Below are positions 32,388-43,005 of a DNA stretch of 64,000 nucleotides, one piece after another (position 1 is the first letter of the stretch; every line of letters begins with the position of its first letter). The notes beneath the pieces are model-generated. The model searched no databases. It was given only the letters and a program-made list of their open reading frames with translations, and was not told the origin of the DNA. Made by a program: the position numbers and the translations under genes. The stretch comes from Prauserella aidingensis (GTDB lineage: Bacteria; Actinomycetota; Actinomycetes; Mycobacteriales; Pseudonocardiaceae): positions 124,001 to 188,000 of the forward strand of contig NZ_JAMTCN010000005.1 of assembly GCF_024171865.1 (NCBI RefSeq). Direction: 5' to 3'.

Positions 32388-32467
32388 ACGACCATCGTGT
32401 GCTCGTTTGTTCATGGAGCCGACCGGGTGCGGAGCTCCGCAGGACACAGGTGGAGGCGAAATGAACG
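32371..32467 (+). repeat. 20-bp direct repeats flanking the nuoE-nuoF spacer
   Basis: AGGTGGAGGCGAAATGAACG occurs at 32371-32390 (end of nuoE) and again at 32448-32467 (start of nuoF). The first copy contains the nuoE stop and the second the ribosome-binding site and ATG of nuoF. Such repeats fit a duplication or an insertion with homologous ends between the two genes. Confidence 0.85.
32384..32464 (+). CDS. 26-residue open frame bridging nuoE and nuoF
   Basis: ATG 32384 overlaps the nuoE stop (ATGA) and its own stop (32462-32464) overlaps the nuoF ATG at 32461. The peptide would be [20 protein letters not shown] plus TQVEAK. The start lies in the first and the end in the second 20-bp direct repeat. 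Like the nuoC-nuoD frame it could couple translation; there is no evidence for a stable peptide. Confidence 0.4.
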   Translation: MNDHRVLVCSWSRPGAELRRTQVEAK

Positions 32468-33852
32468 CCGAAGCACGCTTTCCCGCTGGAGGCGCGATGA
32501 ACGGCCCGGAGAAGGCTCCGTTGACGCCGGTGCTCACGAAGCGCTGGTTGTCGCCGCAGTCGTGGCGGTTGGAGACGTACGAGAAGCTCGAGGGCTACAC
32601 CGCGATGCGGAAGGCGCTGAGCGGATCGCCGGACCAGGTCATCCAGCTCGTGAAGGATGCGGGCCTGCGCGGTCGTGGTGGTGCGGGGTTCCCGTCGGGT
32701 GTGAAGTGGGGCTTCATGCCGAAGGACGAGGAGAAGCCGCACTACCTGGTGATCAACGCCGACGAGGGTGAACCCGGTACGTGCAAGGACATTCCGCTGA
32801 TGATGGCGGACCCGCACGCGCTGATCGAGGGTTGCATCATCGCGGCGTACGCGATGCGCTCGCACCACTGTTTCATCTACGTCCGCGGTGAGGCGCTGCA
32901 TCCGATACGGAGGCTGCACGCGGCCGTCCGCGAGGCGAAGCAGGCCGGCTACCTGGGTCACGACATCCTCGGTTCGGGGTTCGACCTGGAGATGACGGTG
33001 CACGCGGGTGCGGGTGCCTACATCTGCGGCGAGGAGACGGCGCTGCTCGACTCGCTCGAGGGCCGTCGTGGCCAGCCGCGGCTGAAGCCGCCGTTCCCCG
33101 CGGCGTCGGGGCTGTACGCGGCGCCGACGACGGTCAACAACGTGGAGACGATCGCGACGGTCCCGTCGATCATCAACGGCGGTTCCGACTGGTTCCGTGC
33201 GATGGGCAGCGAGAAGTCGCCCGGGCCGAAGATCTACTCGGTGTCCGGCCACGTCGAGCGTCCCGGCCAGTACGAGGCGCCGCTCGGTACGACGCTGCGG
33301 GAGTTGCTCGAGATGTGCGGCGGGATGTCCGGCGGCATCCCGCTGAAGTTCTGGACGCCGGGCGGTTCGTCGACGCCGCTGTTCACCGCCGACCACCTGG
33401 ACGTGCCGCTGGACTTCGAGGGCGCTGCCGAGGCCGGTTCGATGCTGGGCACGACGGCGGTGCAGGTGTTCAACGAGACGGTGTCGGTGCCGTGGGCCGT
33501 GATGAAGTGGACGCAGTTCTACGAGCACGAGTCCTGCGGCAAGTGCACGCCGTGCCGTGAGGGCACGTTCTGGCTGGCGCAGGTTCTCGAGCGCATGGTC
33601 GACGGCCGGGGCAGCGAGGAAGACATCGACACGCTGCTGGACGTCTGCGACAACATCGGCGGACGGTCGTTCTGCGCGCTCGGCGACGCCGCGGTCAGCC
33701 CGATCCAGAGTGGCATCAAGTACTTCCGTGACGAGTTCCTCGCGCTGTGCGAGTCGAACAGGCCCGCGCGGGCGGCCGGGGCGGTCGCGTCCCCGGAACC
33801 CGCGCCCGGCAGTGAGTCCCAGGCCGCGCAACCGGTTGGAGCACAGGCATGA
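32461..33852 (+). CDS. nuoF: NADH-quinone oxidoreductase subunit F
   Basis: 463 residues, binds NADH and FMN and carries cluster N3. Motifs: [20 protein letters not shown], the NADH/FMN segment [12 protein letters not shown] and the cluster ligands [16 protein letters not shown]. The start may be ATG 32461 (with GGTGGAGG) or ATG 32497 ([10 protein letters not shown] with GCTGGAGG); the twelve codons between them are a family C repeat copy. A Pro/Ala-rich tail ends just before the nuoG ATG, which overlaps this stop. Confidence 0.96.
   Translation: MNAEARFPAGGAMNGPEKAPLTPVLTKRWLSPQSWRLETYEKLEGYTAMRKALSGSPDQVIQLVKDAGLRGRGGAGFPSGVKWGFMPKDEEKPHYLVINADEGEPGTCKDIPLMMADPHALIEGCIIAAYAMRSHHCFIYVRGEALHPIRRLHAAVREAKQAGYLGHDILGSGFDLEMTVHAGAGAYICGEETALLDSLEGRRGQPRLKPPFPAASGLYAAPTTVNNVETIATVPSIINGGSDWFRAMGSEKSPGPKIYSVSGHVERPGQYEAPLGTTLRELLEMCGGMSGGIPLKFWTPGGSSTPLFTADHLDVPLDFEGAAEAGSMLGTTAVQVFNETVSVPWAVMKWTQFYEHESCGKCTPCREGTFWLAQVLERMVDGRGSEEDIDTLLDVCDNIGGRSFCALGDAAVSPIQSGIKYFRDEFLALCESNRPARAAGAVASPEPAPGSESQAAQPVGAQA
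32468..32496 (+). repeat. Family C repeat copy at the start of nuoF
   Basis: CCGAAGCACGCTTTCCCGCT followed by GGAGGCGCG, ending directly before ATG 32497. The copy supplies a ribosome-binding-site-like GGAGG to that start and is read in frame if translation begins at ATG 32461. Confidence 0.75.
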
Positions 33853-36395
33853 CCGTGGCACCGGAGAAGTCCGATGTGGACGTACCGGAGGGGTACGTCA
33901 AGCTCACCATCGACGGCGAGGAGGTCGTCGCACCGAAGGGTGAGCTGCTGATCCGCACCGCCGAGCGGCTCGGCACGGTGATCCCGCGGTTCTGCGACCA
34001 CCCGCTGCTCGACCCGGCGGGCGCGTGCCGGCAGTGCCTCGTCGAGGTGGAGATGAACGGCCGTCCGATGCCGAAGCCGCAGGCCTCGTGCACGATGACG
34101 GTCGCCGACGGCATGGTCGTCAAGACGCAGGTGACGTCGGAGGTCGCCGACAAGGCCCAGCAGGGTGTGATGGAGCTGCTGCTCATCAACCACCCGCTGG
34201 ACTGCCCGATCTGCGACAAGGGCGGGGAATGCCCGCTGCAGAACCAGGCGATGGCCCACGGCCGCACCGATTCACGGTTCGTCGACAAGAAGCGCACGTT
34301 CCCGAAGCCGCTGCCGATCTCGTCGCAGGTACTGCTCGACCGGGAGCGCTGCGTGTTGTGCCAGCGCTGCACCCGGTTCTCCGACCAGATCGCGGGCGAC
34401 CCGTTCATCGACCTGCTCGAGCGGGGCGCCCACCAGCAGATCGGCACCGCGGAGACGGCGGACGTGCTCGACGCCGCCTCACACACGTCGGAGTCCGATT
34501 CCGCCTCAGCGGGAAAGAGTGCTTCGGCGGGCGGCCAGCCGTTCCAGTCGTACTTCTCCGGCAACACGATCCAGATCTGCCCGGTCGGTGCGCTCACCAG
34601 CGCCCAGTACCGTTTCCGTTCGCGGCCGTTCGACCTGGTGTCGACGCCGAGCGTGTGCGAGCACTGCTCGTCCGGCTGTGCGGAGCGGACGGACTTCCGC
34701 CGCGGCAAGGTCATGCGCAAGCTCGCGGGCGACGACCCCGAGGTCAACGAGGAGTGGATCTGCGACAAGGGCAGGTTCGCCTTCCGTTACGCCACCGCGG
34801 AGCAGCGCATCCGCAGGCCGCAGGTGCGCAACGCCGAGACCGGGGAACTGGAGGAGGCGTCGTGGACCGAGGCGCTCCGCGCGGCGGCCGACGGGCTGGC
34901 GAAGGCACGTGACGGCAAGGGCGTCGGGGTGCTACCCGGTGGCCGGGTGACGCTCGAGGACGCCTACGCCTACAGCAAGTTCGCGCGCGTGGCGCTGCGC
35001 ACGCACGACGTCGACCATCGCGCACGGGCGCACTCGGCCGAGGAACTGGACTTCCTCGCCTCCCGGGTGGCGGCCGACGGCGGCCCGGCCGGAGGCGGCG
35101 TGACGTTCGCCGACCTGGAGAAGGCGCCGATCGCGCTGTGTGTCGCCCTCGAACCGGAGGAGGAGGCGCCCGCCGTCTTCCTGCGGCTGCGCAAGGGTGC
35201 GCGCGCGAACGACGTCAAGGTGGTCCACATCGGACAATGGGCGTCGCCCGCGGTGGAGAAGACCTTCGGGGAACTGCTCGCCTGTGCCCCCGGCGGTGAG
35301 GCGGGTGCCGTCGACGGCATCGCCCAGCACGCCCCGGACGTCGACGAGGCGCTGCGTTCCGAGGGTGCGGTCGTGCTCGTCGGCGAACGCGCCGCCGAGG
35401 TGCCGGGCCTGCCGACGGCGCTGCACCGGCTGGCCGAACGCACGGGCGCACGTCTCGCGTGGATCCCGCGCCGGGCGGGCGAACGCGGCGCCGTCGAGGC
35501 GGGCACGCTGCCGACGCTGCTGCCCGGTGGGCGGCCCGTCACCGACGCCGACGCCCGCTCGGAGGTGGAACGCCACTGGGGGATCGAACCCGGGACGTTG
35601 CCCGCGGAACCGGGCCGCGACGTGACGGGGATGTTGAACGCGATCGTCACGCGCGACCTGGACGGCCTGCTCGTCGGTGGCGTCGACCTCGACGACCTGC
35701 CCGACCCGGCGCTGGCCCGCAAGGCGTTCGATGCGGCCGGGTTCGTCGTCTCGCTGGAACTGCTGCCGAGCACGGTCACGCCGTACGCCGACGTGGTGCT
35801 GCCGATCGCGCCGGTCGACGAGAAGAGCGGCACGTTCGTCAACTGGGAGGGCCGCCGCAGGCCGTTCACCGTGACGCTCGACGGCACGGGCGCACTCGCC
35901 GACAGCCGGGTCCTCGACACGCTCGGCGTCGAGATGGACGCCGACCTGTTCACCCAGACCGCCGACGCCGCACGCGGCGACCTCGACCGACTCGGCGCTC
36001 ACGAGGGAACTGCCCCCAAGGGCACTTCGGTTGCACTCAGTGCAACCAAGGTGCCCCCGGGGGCGTCGGCCGAACCGCCTGCACCCGGGGACGGGCAGGC
36101 GCTGCTGGCGACGTGGCGGCAACTCATCGACGACGGCTCGCTGCAGATCGACGAACCCGCGCTCGCGGGTACCGCCCGGCGCGTCGTCGCCCGCATGTCC
36201 CGCGCGACCGCCGACGGCCTCGGCGACCACGTGACGGTGTCGACCGACCGCGGGTCGGTGACGCTGCCCGTCGAGGTGACCGACCTGCCCGACGGCGTCG
36301 TCTGGCTCCCCGGGAACTCGCCGGGCTCGAAACTCCGCGCCACCCTCGGCGCCGGACACGGCGCGGTCGTCGACATCGCCGGAGGTGACCGGTGA
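33849..36395 (+). CDS. nuoG: NADH-quinone oxidoreductase subunit G with two in-frame repeat insertions
   Basis: 848 residues, the large iron-sulfur subunit. [2Fe-2S] ligands lie in [20 protein letters not shown], further clusters in [15 protein letters not shown] and [10 protein letters not shown] with ICPVGALTS, and a molybdopterin-type domain begins at VCEHCSSGC. Near residue 217, GKSASAGGQ (34497-34533) is a reversed family C repeat inside an unusually long loop before [10 protein letters not shown]. Near residues 722-739, [15 protein letters not shown] is a family B palindrome read in frame. Both lie in loops outside the cluster ligands, so the protein is probably functional. Confidence 0.95.
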   Translation: MTVAPEKSDVDVPEGYVKLTIDGEEVVAPKGELLIRTAERLGTVIPRFCDHPLLDPAGACRQCLVEVEMNGRPMPKPQASCTMTVADGMVVKTQVTSEVADKAQQGVMELLLINHPLDCPICDKGGECPLQNQAMAHGRTDSRFVDKKRTFPKPLPISSQVLLDRERCVLCQRCTRFSDQIAGDPFIDLLERGAHQQIGTAETADVLDAASHTSESDSASAGKSASAGGQPFQSYFSGNTIQICPVGALTSAQYRFRSRPFDLVSTPSVCEHCSSGCAERTDFRRGKVMRKLAGDDPEVNEEWICDKGRFAFRYATAEQRIRRPQVRNAETGELEEASWTEALRAAADGLAKARDGKGVGVLPGGRVTLEDAYAYSKFARVALRTHDVDHRARAHSAEELDFLASRVAADGGPAGGGVTFADLEKAPIALCVALEPEEEAPAVFLRLRKGARANDVKVVHIGQWASPAVEKTFGELLACAPGGEAGAVDGIAQHAPDVDEALRSEGAVVLVGERAAEVPGLPTALHRLAERTGARLAWIPRRAGERGAVEAGTLPTLLPGGRPVTDADARSEVERHWGIEPGTLPAEPGRDVTGMLNAIVTRDLDGLLVGGVDLDDLPDPALARKAFDAAGFVVSLELLPSTVTPYADVVLPIAPVDEKSGTFVNWEGRRRPFTVTLDGTGALADSRVLDTLGVEMDADLFTQTADAARGDLDRLGAHEGTAPKGTSVALSATKVPPGASAEPPAPGDGQALLATWRQLIDDGSLQIDEPALAGTARRVVARMSRATADGLGDHVTVSTDRGSVTLPVEVTDLPDGVVWLPGNSPGSKLRATLGAGHGAVVDIAGGDR
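34497..34533 (-). repeat. Family C repeat copy inside nuoG (reversed)
   Basis: On the minus strand the copy reads GCCGAAGCACTCTTTCCCGC then TGAGGCG. It is part of a ~25-residue insertion ([19 protein letters not shown]) before [10 protein letters not shown] that is not expected in NuoG. Confidence 0.65.
36012..36064. repeat. Family B palindromic repeat inside nuoG
   Basis: A copy of the palindrome at 7531-7583 (reversed, ~90% alike) read in frame in nuoG. The 53-bp element is an imperfect inverted repeat; the arms centre on CACTCAGTG. An entire palindrome inside a conserved respiratory subunit gene is unusual. Confidence 0.88.
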
Positions 36396-37768
36396 TGACG
36401 CCGTTTCTCGCGCAGGCGGCCACGGAGCCCATCAACCGGGCGGAACTGCTCGCCGACGACCCGTTGTGGCTGATCCTGCTCAAGGCCGTCGTGGTCATGC
36501 TGATCGGCCCGATCTTCACGGTCGTGCTCATCGTCGGCGAGCGGAAGACCGTCGGCCGGATGCAGAACCGGCCCGGTCCGAACCGCGTCGGCCCGTTCGG
36601 CATGCTGCAGTCCCTCGCCGACGCGATCAAACTGCCGTTCAAGGAACAGGTCATTCCCGACACGGCCGACCGGAAGATCTACTTCCTCGCGCCGGTGATC
36701 GCGGTCGTGCCCGCGCTGATCGGCCTCGCCGCGATCCCGTTCGGCGGCGAGGTGACGATCTTCGGTGAACGCACCGTGTTGCAGCTGATCGAACTCCCGG
36801 TCAGCGTGCTGCTCGTGCTCGCGGGCGCGTCGATCGGCGTGTACGGCATCGTGCTCGGCGGCTGGGCCTCCGGGTCGCCCTACCCGCTGCTCGGCGGACT
36901 GCGGTCGGCGGCGCAGGTCATCTCGTACGAGATCGCGATGGGCCTGTCGATCATCGGCGTGGTGCTGTACTCGCAGTCGATGGCCACCAGCGGCATCGTC
37001 GCTGCGCAGGCCGAAGGCGGTTGGTACTTCTACCTGCTGTTGCCGAGTTTCGTCATCTATCTGATCTCGATGGTCGGCGAGACCAACCGCGCCCCGTTCG
37101 ACCTCCCCGAGGCGGAGTCCGAGCTGGTCGGCGGGTTCCACACCGAGTACAGCTCGATGAAGTTCGCGATGTTCTTCCTCGCCGAGTACTCGAACATGGT
37201 GATCGTGTCGGCGTTCGCGACGACACTGTTCCTCGGCGGCGGGATGTTCCCCTTCTTCGGCGCCGACGCCGCGATCAACCAGGGCTGGTGGCCCGCCCTG
37301 TGGTTCCTGGCGAAGATGTGCGTGATCCTCTTCGGCTTCATCTGGCTGCGCGGCACGCTGCCCCGGTTCCGCTACGACCAGTTCATGAAGCTGGGCTGGA
37401 AGGTCCTGGTGCCTGCCGCGCTGGTGTGGCTGCTGCTGATCGCCACGGTCCGCGCGCTGCGCAACGCCGAGGGCGTGTCCACCGGGCAGATCCTCATCAT
37501 CGGTGGCGTGGCGATCGTCGTGGTCGTCCTGCTGATGCTGCTGATCCCGGAGAAGGAGATCCCGGAGGACGAGGGCGTCGTGACGACGAGTGGCGGCGGC
37601 CACCCGGTGCCGCCGCTGGATCTGAAGGTCCCGGAGACCACGCCGCGCCGGAAGGCCGTCGAGGCCAGGCGCAGGTCCGAGGAGAAGCAACAGGCGGAGT
37701 TGAGTCCGCAGGCGGCGGGCGCGCCCGGTGAAGGCTCGAAGGAAGGAGAGTCCCATGGGGATCTTTGA
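36392..37768 (+). CDS. nuoH: NADH-quinone oxidoreductase subunit H
   Basis: 458 residues, membrane subunit joining the quinone site to the proton pumps. Motifs: [60 protein letters not shown] and [20 protein letters not shown]. About eight hydrophobic segments and a charged C-terminal tail of ~90 residues. GTG 36392 is preceded by GGAGGTGA; ATG 36395 is also possible. It overlaps the start of nuoI by 14 bp. Confidence 0.96.
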   Translation: MMTPFLAQAATEPINRAELLADDPLWLILLKAVVVMLIGPIFTVVLIVGERKTVGRMQNRPGPNRVGPFGMLQSLADAIKLPFKEQVIPDTADRKIYFLAPVIAVVPALIGLAAIPFGGEVTIFGERTVLQLIELPVSVLLVLAGASIGVYGIVLGGWASGSPYPLLGGLRSAAQVISYEIAMGLSIIGVVLYSQSMATSGIVAAQAEGGWYFYLLLPSFVIYLISMVGETNRAPFDLPEAESELVGGFHTEYSSMKFAMFFLAEYSNMVIVSAFATTLFLGGGMFPFFGADAAINQGWWPALWFLAKMCVILFGFIWLRGTLPRFRYDQFMKLGWKVLVPAALVWLLLIATVRALRNAEGVSTGQILIIGGVAIVVVVLLMLLIPEKEIPEDEGVVTTSGGGHPVPPLDLKVPETTPRRKAVEARRRSEEKQQAELSPQAAGAPGEGSKEGESHGDL

Positions 37769-38321
37769 TCCGGTCAAGGGATTCGGCGTCACCTTCGGGA
37801 TGATGTTCAAGAAGGTCGCCACCGAGGAGTACCCGGAGATCGGCGCTCCCGCCGCCCCGCGGTACCACGGCAGGCACCAGCTGAACCGCCATCCCGACGG
37901 CCTCGAGAAGTGTGTCGGCTGCGAGTTGTGCGCGTGGGCGTGCCCCGCCGACGCGATCTTCGTCGAAGGCGGCGACAACACCGAGGAGGCGCGGTACTCG
38001 CCCGGTGAACGCTACGGCGCGGATTACCAGATCAACTATCTGCGCTGCATCGGTTGTGGACTGTGCGTCGAGGCGTGCCCCACGCGGTCCCTCACGATGA
38101 TCAACTTCTACGAGCTCGCCGACGACAACCGGCAGGACCTCATCTGGACGAAGGAGGACCTGCTCGCCCCACTGCTGCCCGGCATGGAGCAGCCGCCGCA
38201 CCCGATGCGTCTCGGTGACGACGAGCAGGACTACTACGTCAACGGCCCGGAACTGGCCCGTGGCCGCGGGGTTCCGGAACAGGAGACGGTCGAGACCGAC
38301 ACCGAGGAGGCGGTCCGATGA
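37755..38321 (+). CDS. nuoI: NADH-quinone oxidoreductase subunit I
   Basis: 188 residues, ferredoxin-like subunit with two [4Fe-4S] clusters: [20 protein letters not shown] and [26 protein letters not shown] lies before ATG 37755. It starts inside nuoH and ends on the nuoJ ATG. Confidence 0.97.
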   Translation: MGIFDPVKGFGVTFGMMFKKVATEEYPEIGAPAAPRYHGRHQLNRHPDGLEKCVGCELCAWACPADAIFVEGGDNTEEARYSPGERYGADYQINYLRCIGCGLCVEACPTRSLTMINFYELADDNRQDLIWTKEDLLAPLLPGMEQPPHPMRLGDDEQDYYVNGPELARGRGVPEQETVETDTEEAVR

Positions 38322-39220
38322 GGACGGAGACGCCGCTGGTGCTGGCCCAGGCCGGGGCCGACGCGACGGTGTCGACCGGCGAGGCCGTCGCGTTCTGGGT
38401 GCTCGGCCCGATCGCGGTGGCCGGCGCGCTCTGCATGATCTTCGCGCGCAACGCGGTGCACTCGGCGTTGTGGCTCGTGATGACGATGCTGTCGCTGGGA
38501 ATGCTCTACATGCTCCAGCAGGCGCCGTTCCTCGGCTTCACACAGATCATCGTCTACACCGGCGCGATCATGATGCTCTTCCTGTTCGTGCTGATGATGG
38601 TCGGCAGGGAGTCGTCGGACTCGGTGCTGGAAGTGCTGCGCGGCCAACGGCTCATGGCCGCGGTGCTCGGCATCGGCATCGCCGGCGTGCTCGCGGGTGC
38701 GCTCACCCGCGCGCTCACCGACGTGCCGCCCGCGCCCGCGATGAACCCGTGGACGCCGGAAGGCGGCGGCGCGGGCGGACTCGCCCGCGTGATCTTCCAG
38801 GACTACCTCTTCCCGTTCGAGCTCACGTCGGCGTTGCTGATCACCGCTGCGGTCGGCGCGATGGTCCTCGCGTTCACCGACCGGCACTCGAAGCAGGGCA
38901 AACGCAGCCAGCGTGACCTCGTCGAGGCGCGGTTCCGTGGCGAGTACGAACGCCCCTCGCCGAAGCCCGGACCCGGCGTGTACGCGACGTCCAACTCCGT
39001 CGCCACGCCCGCGCTGCTGCCCGACGGGTCGATCGCGCCGGAGTCGCTGTCGTCGCTCATCGAATCGACCCCGACGGCGCAACTCCAGGCCCACCGCAAG
39101 CAGCTCGAGAGCCGCGCGGCCGGACCGGACACGCACGCGCTCCTCGACCCCGAGGACGGCACCGGTGACGGCGACGCGCCCGCGGGCGCCGCGGCGACGG
39201 CCACGGAGGACAAGGCATGA
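38318..39220 (+). CDS. nuoJ: NADH-quinone oxidoreductase subunit J
   Basis: 300 residues. Five hydrophobic segments with [20 protein letters not shown] in the third; then a long hydrophilic C-terminal tail of about 100 residues (from [20 protein letters not shown] onward), longer than in Gram-negative NuoJ. Overlaps nuoI and nuoK by ATGA junctions. Confidence 0.95.
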   Translation: MRTETPLVLAQAGADATVSTGEAVAFWVLGPIAVAGALCMIFARNAVHSALWLVMTMLSLGMLYMLQQAPFLGFTQIIVYTGAIMMLFLFVLMMVGRESSDSVLEVLRGQRLMAAVLGIGIAGVLAGALTRALTDVPPAPAMNPWTPEGGGAGGLARVIFQDYLFPFELTSALLITAAVGAMVLAFTDRHSKQGKRSQRDLVEARFRGEYERPSPKPGPGVYATSNSVATPALLPDGSIAPESLSSLIESTPTAQLQAHRKQLESRAAGPDTHALLDPEDGTGDGDAPAGAAATATEDKA

Positions 39221-39516
39221 CCCCGACGTACTACCTGCTGCTGTCGGCGCTGCTGTTCAGCATCGGCGCAGTCGGCGTACTGGTGCGGCGCAACGCGATC
39301 GTCGTGTTCATGTGCATCGAGCTGATGCTCAACGCCGTGAACCTGTCGCTCGTCACGTTCGCGCGCATCAACGCCGACCTCGACGGACAGGTCATGGCGT
39401 TCTTCGTGATGGTCGTGGCCGCAGCGGAGGTCGTGGTCGGACTGGCCATCATCATGGCGATCTTCCGCACCCGCCGGTCCGCCTCCATCGACGACACCAA
39501 CCTCCTGAAGTACTGA
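39217..39516 (+). CDS. nuoK: NADH-quinone oxidoreductase subunit K
   Basis: 99 residues, three hydrophobic segments. The conserved glutamates used in proton movement are in [17 protein letters not shown] and [20 protein letters not shown]. Start overlaps the nuoJ stop. Confidence 0.97.
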   Translation: MTPTYYLLLSALLFSIGAVGVLVRRNAIVVFMCIELMLNAVNLSLVTFARINADLDGQVMAFFVMVVAAAEVVVGLAIIMAIFRTRRSASIDDTNLLKY

Positions 39517-39535
39517 ACAGGGCTAGGGGCAAGTT

Positions 39536-41452
39536 GTGATCGCATCATCGTGGCTGCTGGTCGCGTTCCCGGCGCTCGGTGCGCTCGTGCTGCTCGTCGG
39601 TGGCAAGCGCACGAACTCGTGGGGCCACCTGCTCGGCTGTGCGACCGTCGCGGCGTCCTTCGTGTACGCGCTGGCGTTGTTCGCGTCGGAATCGCTGAGT
39701 CAGGCGGTCGACACGACGCTCTGGTCGTGGATCCCGGTCGAGGCGCTGCAGGTCGACTTCGGGCTGCGGATCGACCCGCTGTCGATGACGTTCGTGCTGC
39801 TGATCACGGGCGTCGGCGCGCTGATTCACGTCTATTCGATCGGCTACATGTCCGACGACCGGGACCGCAGGCGCTTCTTCGCCTATCTGAACCTGTTCGT
39901 CGCGTCGATGCTGATCCTGGTGCTGGGCAACAGCTTCGTGATGCTGTACCTCGGCTGGGAGGGCGTCGGCCTCGCGTCGTACCTGCTGATCGGCTGGTAC
40001 ACGGACCGCCCCGCCGCGGCGACCGCGGCGAAGAAGGCGTTCCTGATGAACCGCGTCGGCGACGTGGGACTCGCGATCGCGATCTTCCTGATGTTCAAGC
40101 ACATCGGCAGCACCAGCTACGACGCGGTGTTCGCCGGCATCGGGGACGTCTCGCCGGGTGTGGTCACGGCGATCGCGCTGCTGCTGTTGCTGGGTGCGTG
40201 CGGTAAGTCCGGTCAGTTCCCGCTGCAGGCGTGGCTGCCGGACGCCATGGAGGGTCCGACGCCGGTGTCGGCCCTGATCCACGCCGCGACGATGGTCACC
40301 GCGGGCGTCTACCTGATCGCCCGCGGCTCGCCGATCTACAACCTGACCGAGGACGGCAGGCTGGTGGTCGCGCTCGTCGGTGCCTTCACGTTGCTGCTCG
40401 GCTCGATCATCGGCTGCGCCTACGACGACATCAAGAAGGTGCTGGCCTACTCCACGGTGAGCCAGATCGGCTACATGATGCTCGCCGTCGGGCTCGGCCC
40501 GTTCGGCTATGCGCTCGCGATCGCGCACCTGCTGACGCACGGCTTCTTCAAGGCCGGACTGTTCCTCGGCGCCGGCTCGGTCATGCACGCCATGAACGAC
40601 GAGGTCGACATGCGCAAGTTCGGCGGCCTGGCGAAGAAGATGCCGATCACGGCGGTGACGTTCGGACTCGGCTACCTGGCGATCATCGGCTTCCCGTTCC
40701 TGTCGGGCTACTTCACCAAGGACGCCATCATCGAGGCGGCGTTCGGCCAGGAGGGCTGGCGCGGCTGGGTGCTCGGCGGGTCGGCGCTGCTGGCCGCGGG
40801 CATCACCGGCTTCTACATGACGCGCCTGATGCTGCTGACGTTCTTCGGCAAGGAGCGCTGGCGCGAGACGACGTCGGCCGACGGCCGCGAGTTCCATCCC
40901 CACGAGTCGCCGCCGACGATGACGGCACCGATGATCGTGCTGTCGATCGGCTCGGTCGGCGCGGGCGCGCTGCTCATCGGCGGGGACACGCTCGCCGAGT
41001 TCCTCAGCCCGTCGGTCGGCGCATTGCAGGAGAGCCACCACGGAGTGCTGCCGCACGCGCTGATCCCGTGGTTGACGGTTCTCGTGTCGGCGCTCGGCGT
41101 GCTCGGGGCGTGGGCACTGTTCGGCCGGCGTGACGCAGAGTCCTCGAAGTACACGTCGGTGCAGCGGCCCGAGCGGGTGTCGTGGCCCGTGCGCGCCGCG
41201 CGGAAGGACCTGTACGGCAACGCGCTCAACGAGGCGCTCGTCGCGACGCCGGGCATGTGGCTCACGCGCTCCGCGGTGTTCCTCGACAACCGGGGCGTCG
41301 ACGGCGCCGTCAACGGGCTCGCCGCCGCGTTCGGTGGCGGTTCCGGACGGCTGCGCCGGATGCAGACCGGTTTCGTCCGCTCGTACGCACTGTCGATGCT
41401 CGGCGGCTCGTTCCTGATCGTCGGCGCACTGTTGTTGGTGAGGTTCGGATGA
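39536..41452 (+). CDS. nuoL: NADH-quinone oxidoreductase subunit L
   Basis: 638 residues, the most distal antiporter-like proton pump with the long lateral helix. Motifs: [54 protein letters not shown] and [21 protein letters not shown] 39536; the upstream GGGGC is a weak site. Stop overlaps the nuoM ATG. Confidence 0.97.
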   Translation: MIASSWLLVAFPALGALVLLVGGKRTNSWGHLLGCATVAASFVYALALFASESLSQAVDTTLWSWIPVEALQVDFGLRIDPLSMTFVLLITGVGALIHVYSIGYMSDDRDRRRFFAYLNLFVASMLILVLGNSFVMLYLGWEGVGLASYLLIGWYTDRPAAATAAKKAFLMNRVGDVGLAIAIFLMFKHIGSTSYDAVFAGIGDVSPGVVTAIALLLLLGACGKSGQFPLQAWLPDAMEGPTPVSALIHAATMVTAGVYLIARGSPIYNLTEDGRLVVALVGAFTLLLGSIIGCAYDDIKKVLAYSTVSQIGYMMLAVGLGPFGYALAIAHLLTHGFFKAGLFLGAGSVMHAMNDEVDMRKFGGLAKKMPITAVTFGLGYLAIIGFPFLSGYFTKDAIIEAAFGQEGWRGWVLGGSALLAAGITGFYMTRLMLLTFFGKERWRETTSADGREFHPHESPPTMTAPMIVLSIGSVGAGALLIGGDTLAEFLSPSVGALQESHHGVLPHALIPWLTVLVSALGVLGAWALFGRRDAESSKYTSVQRPERVSWPVRAARKDLYGNALNEALVATPGMWLTRSAVFLDNRGVDGAVNGLAAAFGGGSGRLRRMQTGFVRSYALSMLGGSFLIVGALLLVRFG

Positions 41453-42996
41453 CCTGGCTGCTCGCACTGATCCTGCTGCCGCTGCTCGGCGCGGTGGCCG
41501 TGGCGTTCCTGCGCCGCGACGACCGGCTGGCCACGATGACCGCGTTCGCGGTGTCCATTGTGGAGCTCGTGCTGATCCTGCCCCTGTGGCTGAGCTACGA
41601 CCCGGGCGGCGAACGGCTCCAGCAGGTGTCGTCGCTCGAGTGGATCCCCGCGTTCGGGGTGCACATCTCGTTCGGTATCGACGGCATCGCGCTGCTGATG
41701 ATCGCCGTGATCGCACTGCTCGTCCCGGTGGTCATCGCGCTGCTGCGCTCGACGGACAAGATTCCCGAGGGCAAGGACGTGGGCGGCCTGCTGTCGCTGA
41801 TCCTCGTGCAGCAGTCCCTCACGATCGCGGTGTTCGCCGCGACGGACGTGTTCCTGTTCTACGTCCTGTTCGAGATCATGCTCATCCCGATGTACTTCCT
41901 CATCGGCGGCTACGGCGGGCCGAGGCGGCAGTACGCGGCGGTGAAGTTCTTCCTCTACTCGTTCCTCGGCGGGTTGATCATGCTGGCGTCGGCGATCGGC
42001 GCCTACTCGCTGGCCGCCGACGAACTCGGCGAGGGCACGTTCGACTGGGCCACGTTGGTGGAAGTCGTCAGCGAGGCTCCGCTCGAGACGCAGATATGGC
42101 TGTTCCTCGGCTTCTTCCTCGCGTTCGCGATCAAGGCGCCGCTCGTGCCCTTCCACACCTGGCTGCCCGATGCGGCGAGCCAGGCGCCGGTGGCCGTGAC
42201 GGTGCTGCTCGTCGGTGTGCTCGACAAGGTCGGCACGTTCGGCTTCCTGCGCTACAGCCTGCCGATGACACCCGACGCGAGCGCCGAACTCGCCCCGGTC
42301 GTGCTCGTGCTCGCGGTCGTCGGCGTGATCTACGGTTCGATGCTCGCGGCCGGGCAGACCGACATGCGGCGGTTCGTCGCGTACGTGTCGATCGCCCACT
42401 TCGGATTCATCGCGCTCGGTATCTTCGCCTTCACGCAGCAGGCCGTGGCCGGCTCGGCGACGTACATGCTCAACCACAGCCTCGCCACCGGCATGCTGAT
42501 CCTCGTGCTCGGCATCGTCGCGGCGCGCGGCGGCCACACCCGGATCGACGCGTTCGGCGGCATGGCCAAGGTGACACCGGTCCTGGCGGCGATGCTGCTC
42601 ATCGCGGGCCTGTCGGCGTTGTCGCTGCCGGGTACGAACTCGTTCATCAGCGAGTTCCTCGTGCTGCTGGGGGCGTTCGACACCCGGCCCGCGTACGCGG
42701 TCGTCGCCACGGTCGGCATGGTTCTGGCCGCGGCGTACGTGCTGTGGCTGTACCAGCGGATCATGACCGGGCCCGTGCGCGGTGACGCGATGCTGGCCGC
42801 GGCGCCCGGGCCGGGCACCGCGGCGGCACCGGAGGCGGGCGCCCGTAAGACGATCCGCGACCTGGGCGGACGGGAGATCGCGGCGCTCGCGCCGCTCGTG
42901 GTGCTGATCATCGGGCTCGGCTTCTACCCGAAACCGGTGCTGGACACCGTCAACCCGTCGGTCGAACAGACCATCACCGCGGTGCAGGAAAGGTAA
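41449..42996 (+). CDS. nuoM: NADH-quinone oxidoreductase subunit M
   Basis: 515 residues, antiporter-like pump subunit. Motifs: [60 protein letters not shown] and [16 protein letters not shown]. Start overlaps nuoL stop; a Gly/Ala-rich loop precedes the last membrane segment. Confidence 0.97.
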   Translation: MTWLLALILLPLLGAVAVAFLRRDDRLATMTAFAVSIVELVLILPLWLSYDPGGERLQQVSSLEWIPAFGVHISFGIDGIALLMIAVIALLVPVVIALLRSTDKIPEGKDVGGLLSLILVQQSLTIAVFAATDVFLFYVLFEIMLIPMYFLIGGYGGPRRQYAAVKFFLYSFLGGLIMLASAIGAYSLAADELGEGTFDWATLVEVVSEAPLETQIWLFLGFFLAFAIKAPLVPFHTWLPDAASQAPVAVTVLLVGVLDKVGTFGFLRYSLPMTPDASAELAPVVLVLAVVGVIYGSMLAAGQTDMRRFVAYVSIAHFGFIALGIFAFTQQAVAGSATYMLNHSLATGMLILVLGIVAARGGHTRIDAFGGMAKVTPVLAAMLLIAGLSALSLPGTNSFISEFLVLLGAFDTRPAYAVVATVGMVLAAAYVLWLYQRIMTGPVRGDAMLAAAPGPGTAAAPEAGARKTIRDLGGREIAALAPLVVLIIGLGFYPKPVLDTVNPSVEQTITAVQER

Positions 42997-43005
42997 CCGG
43001 CCATC

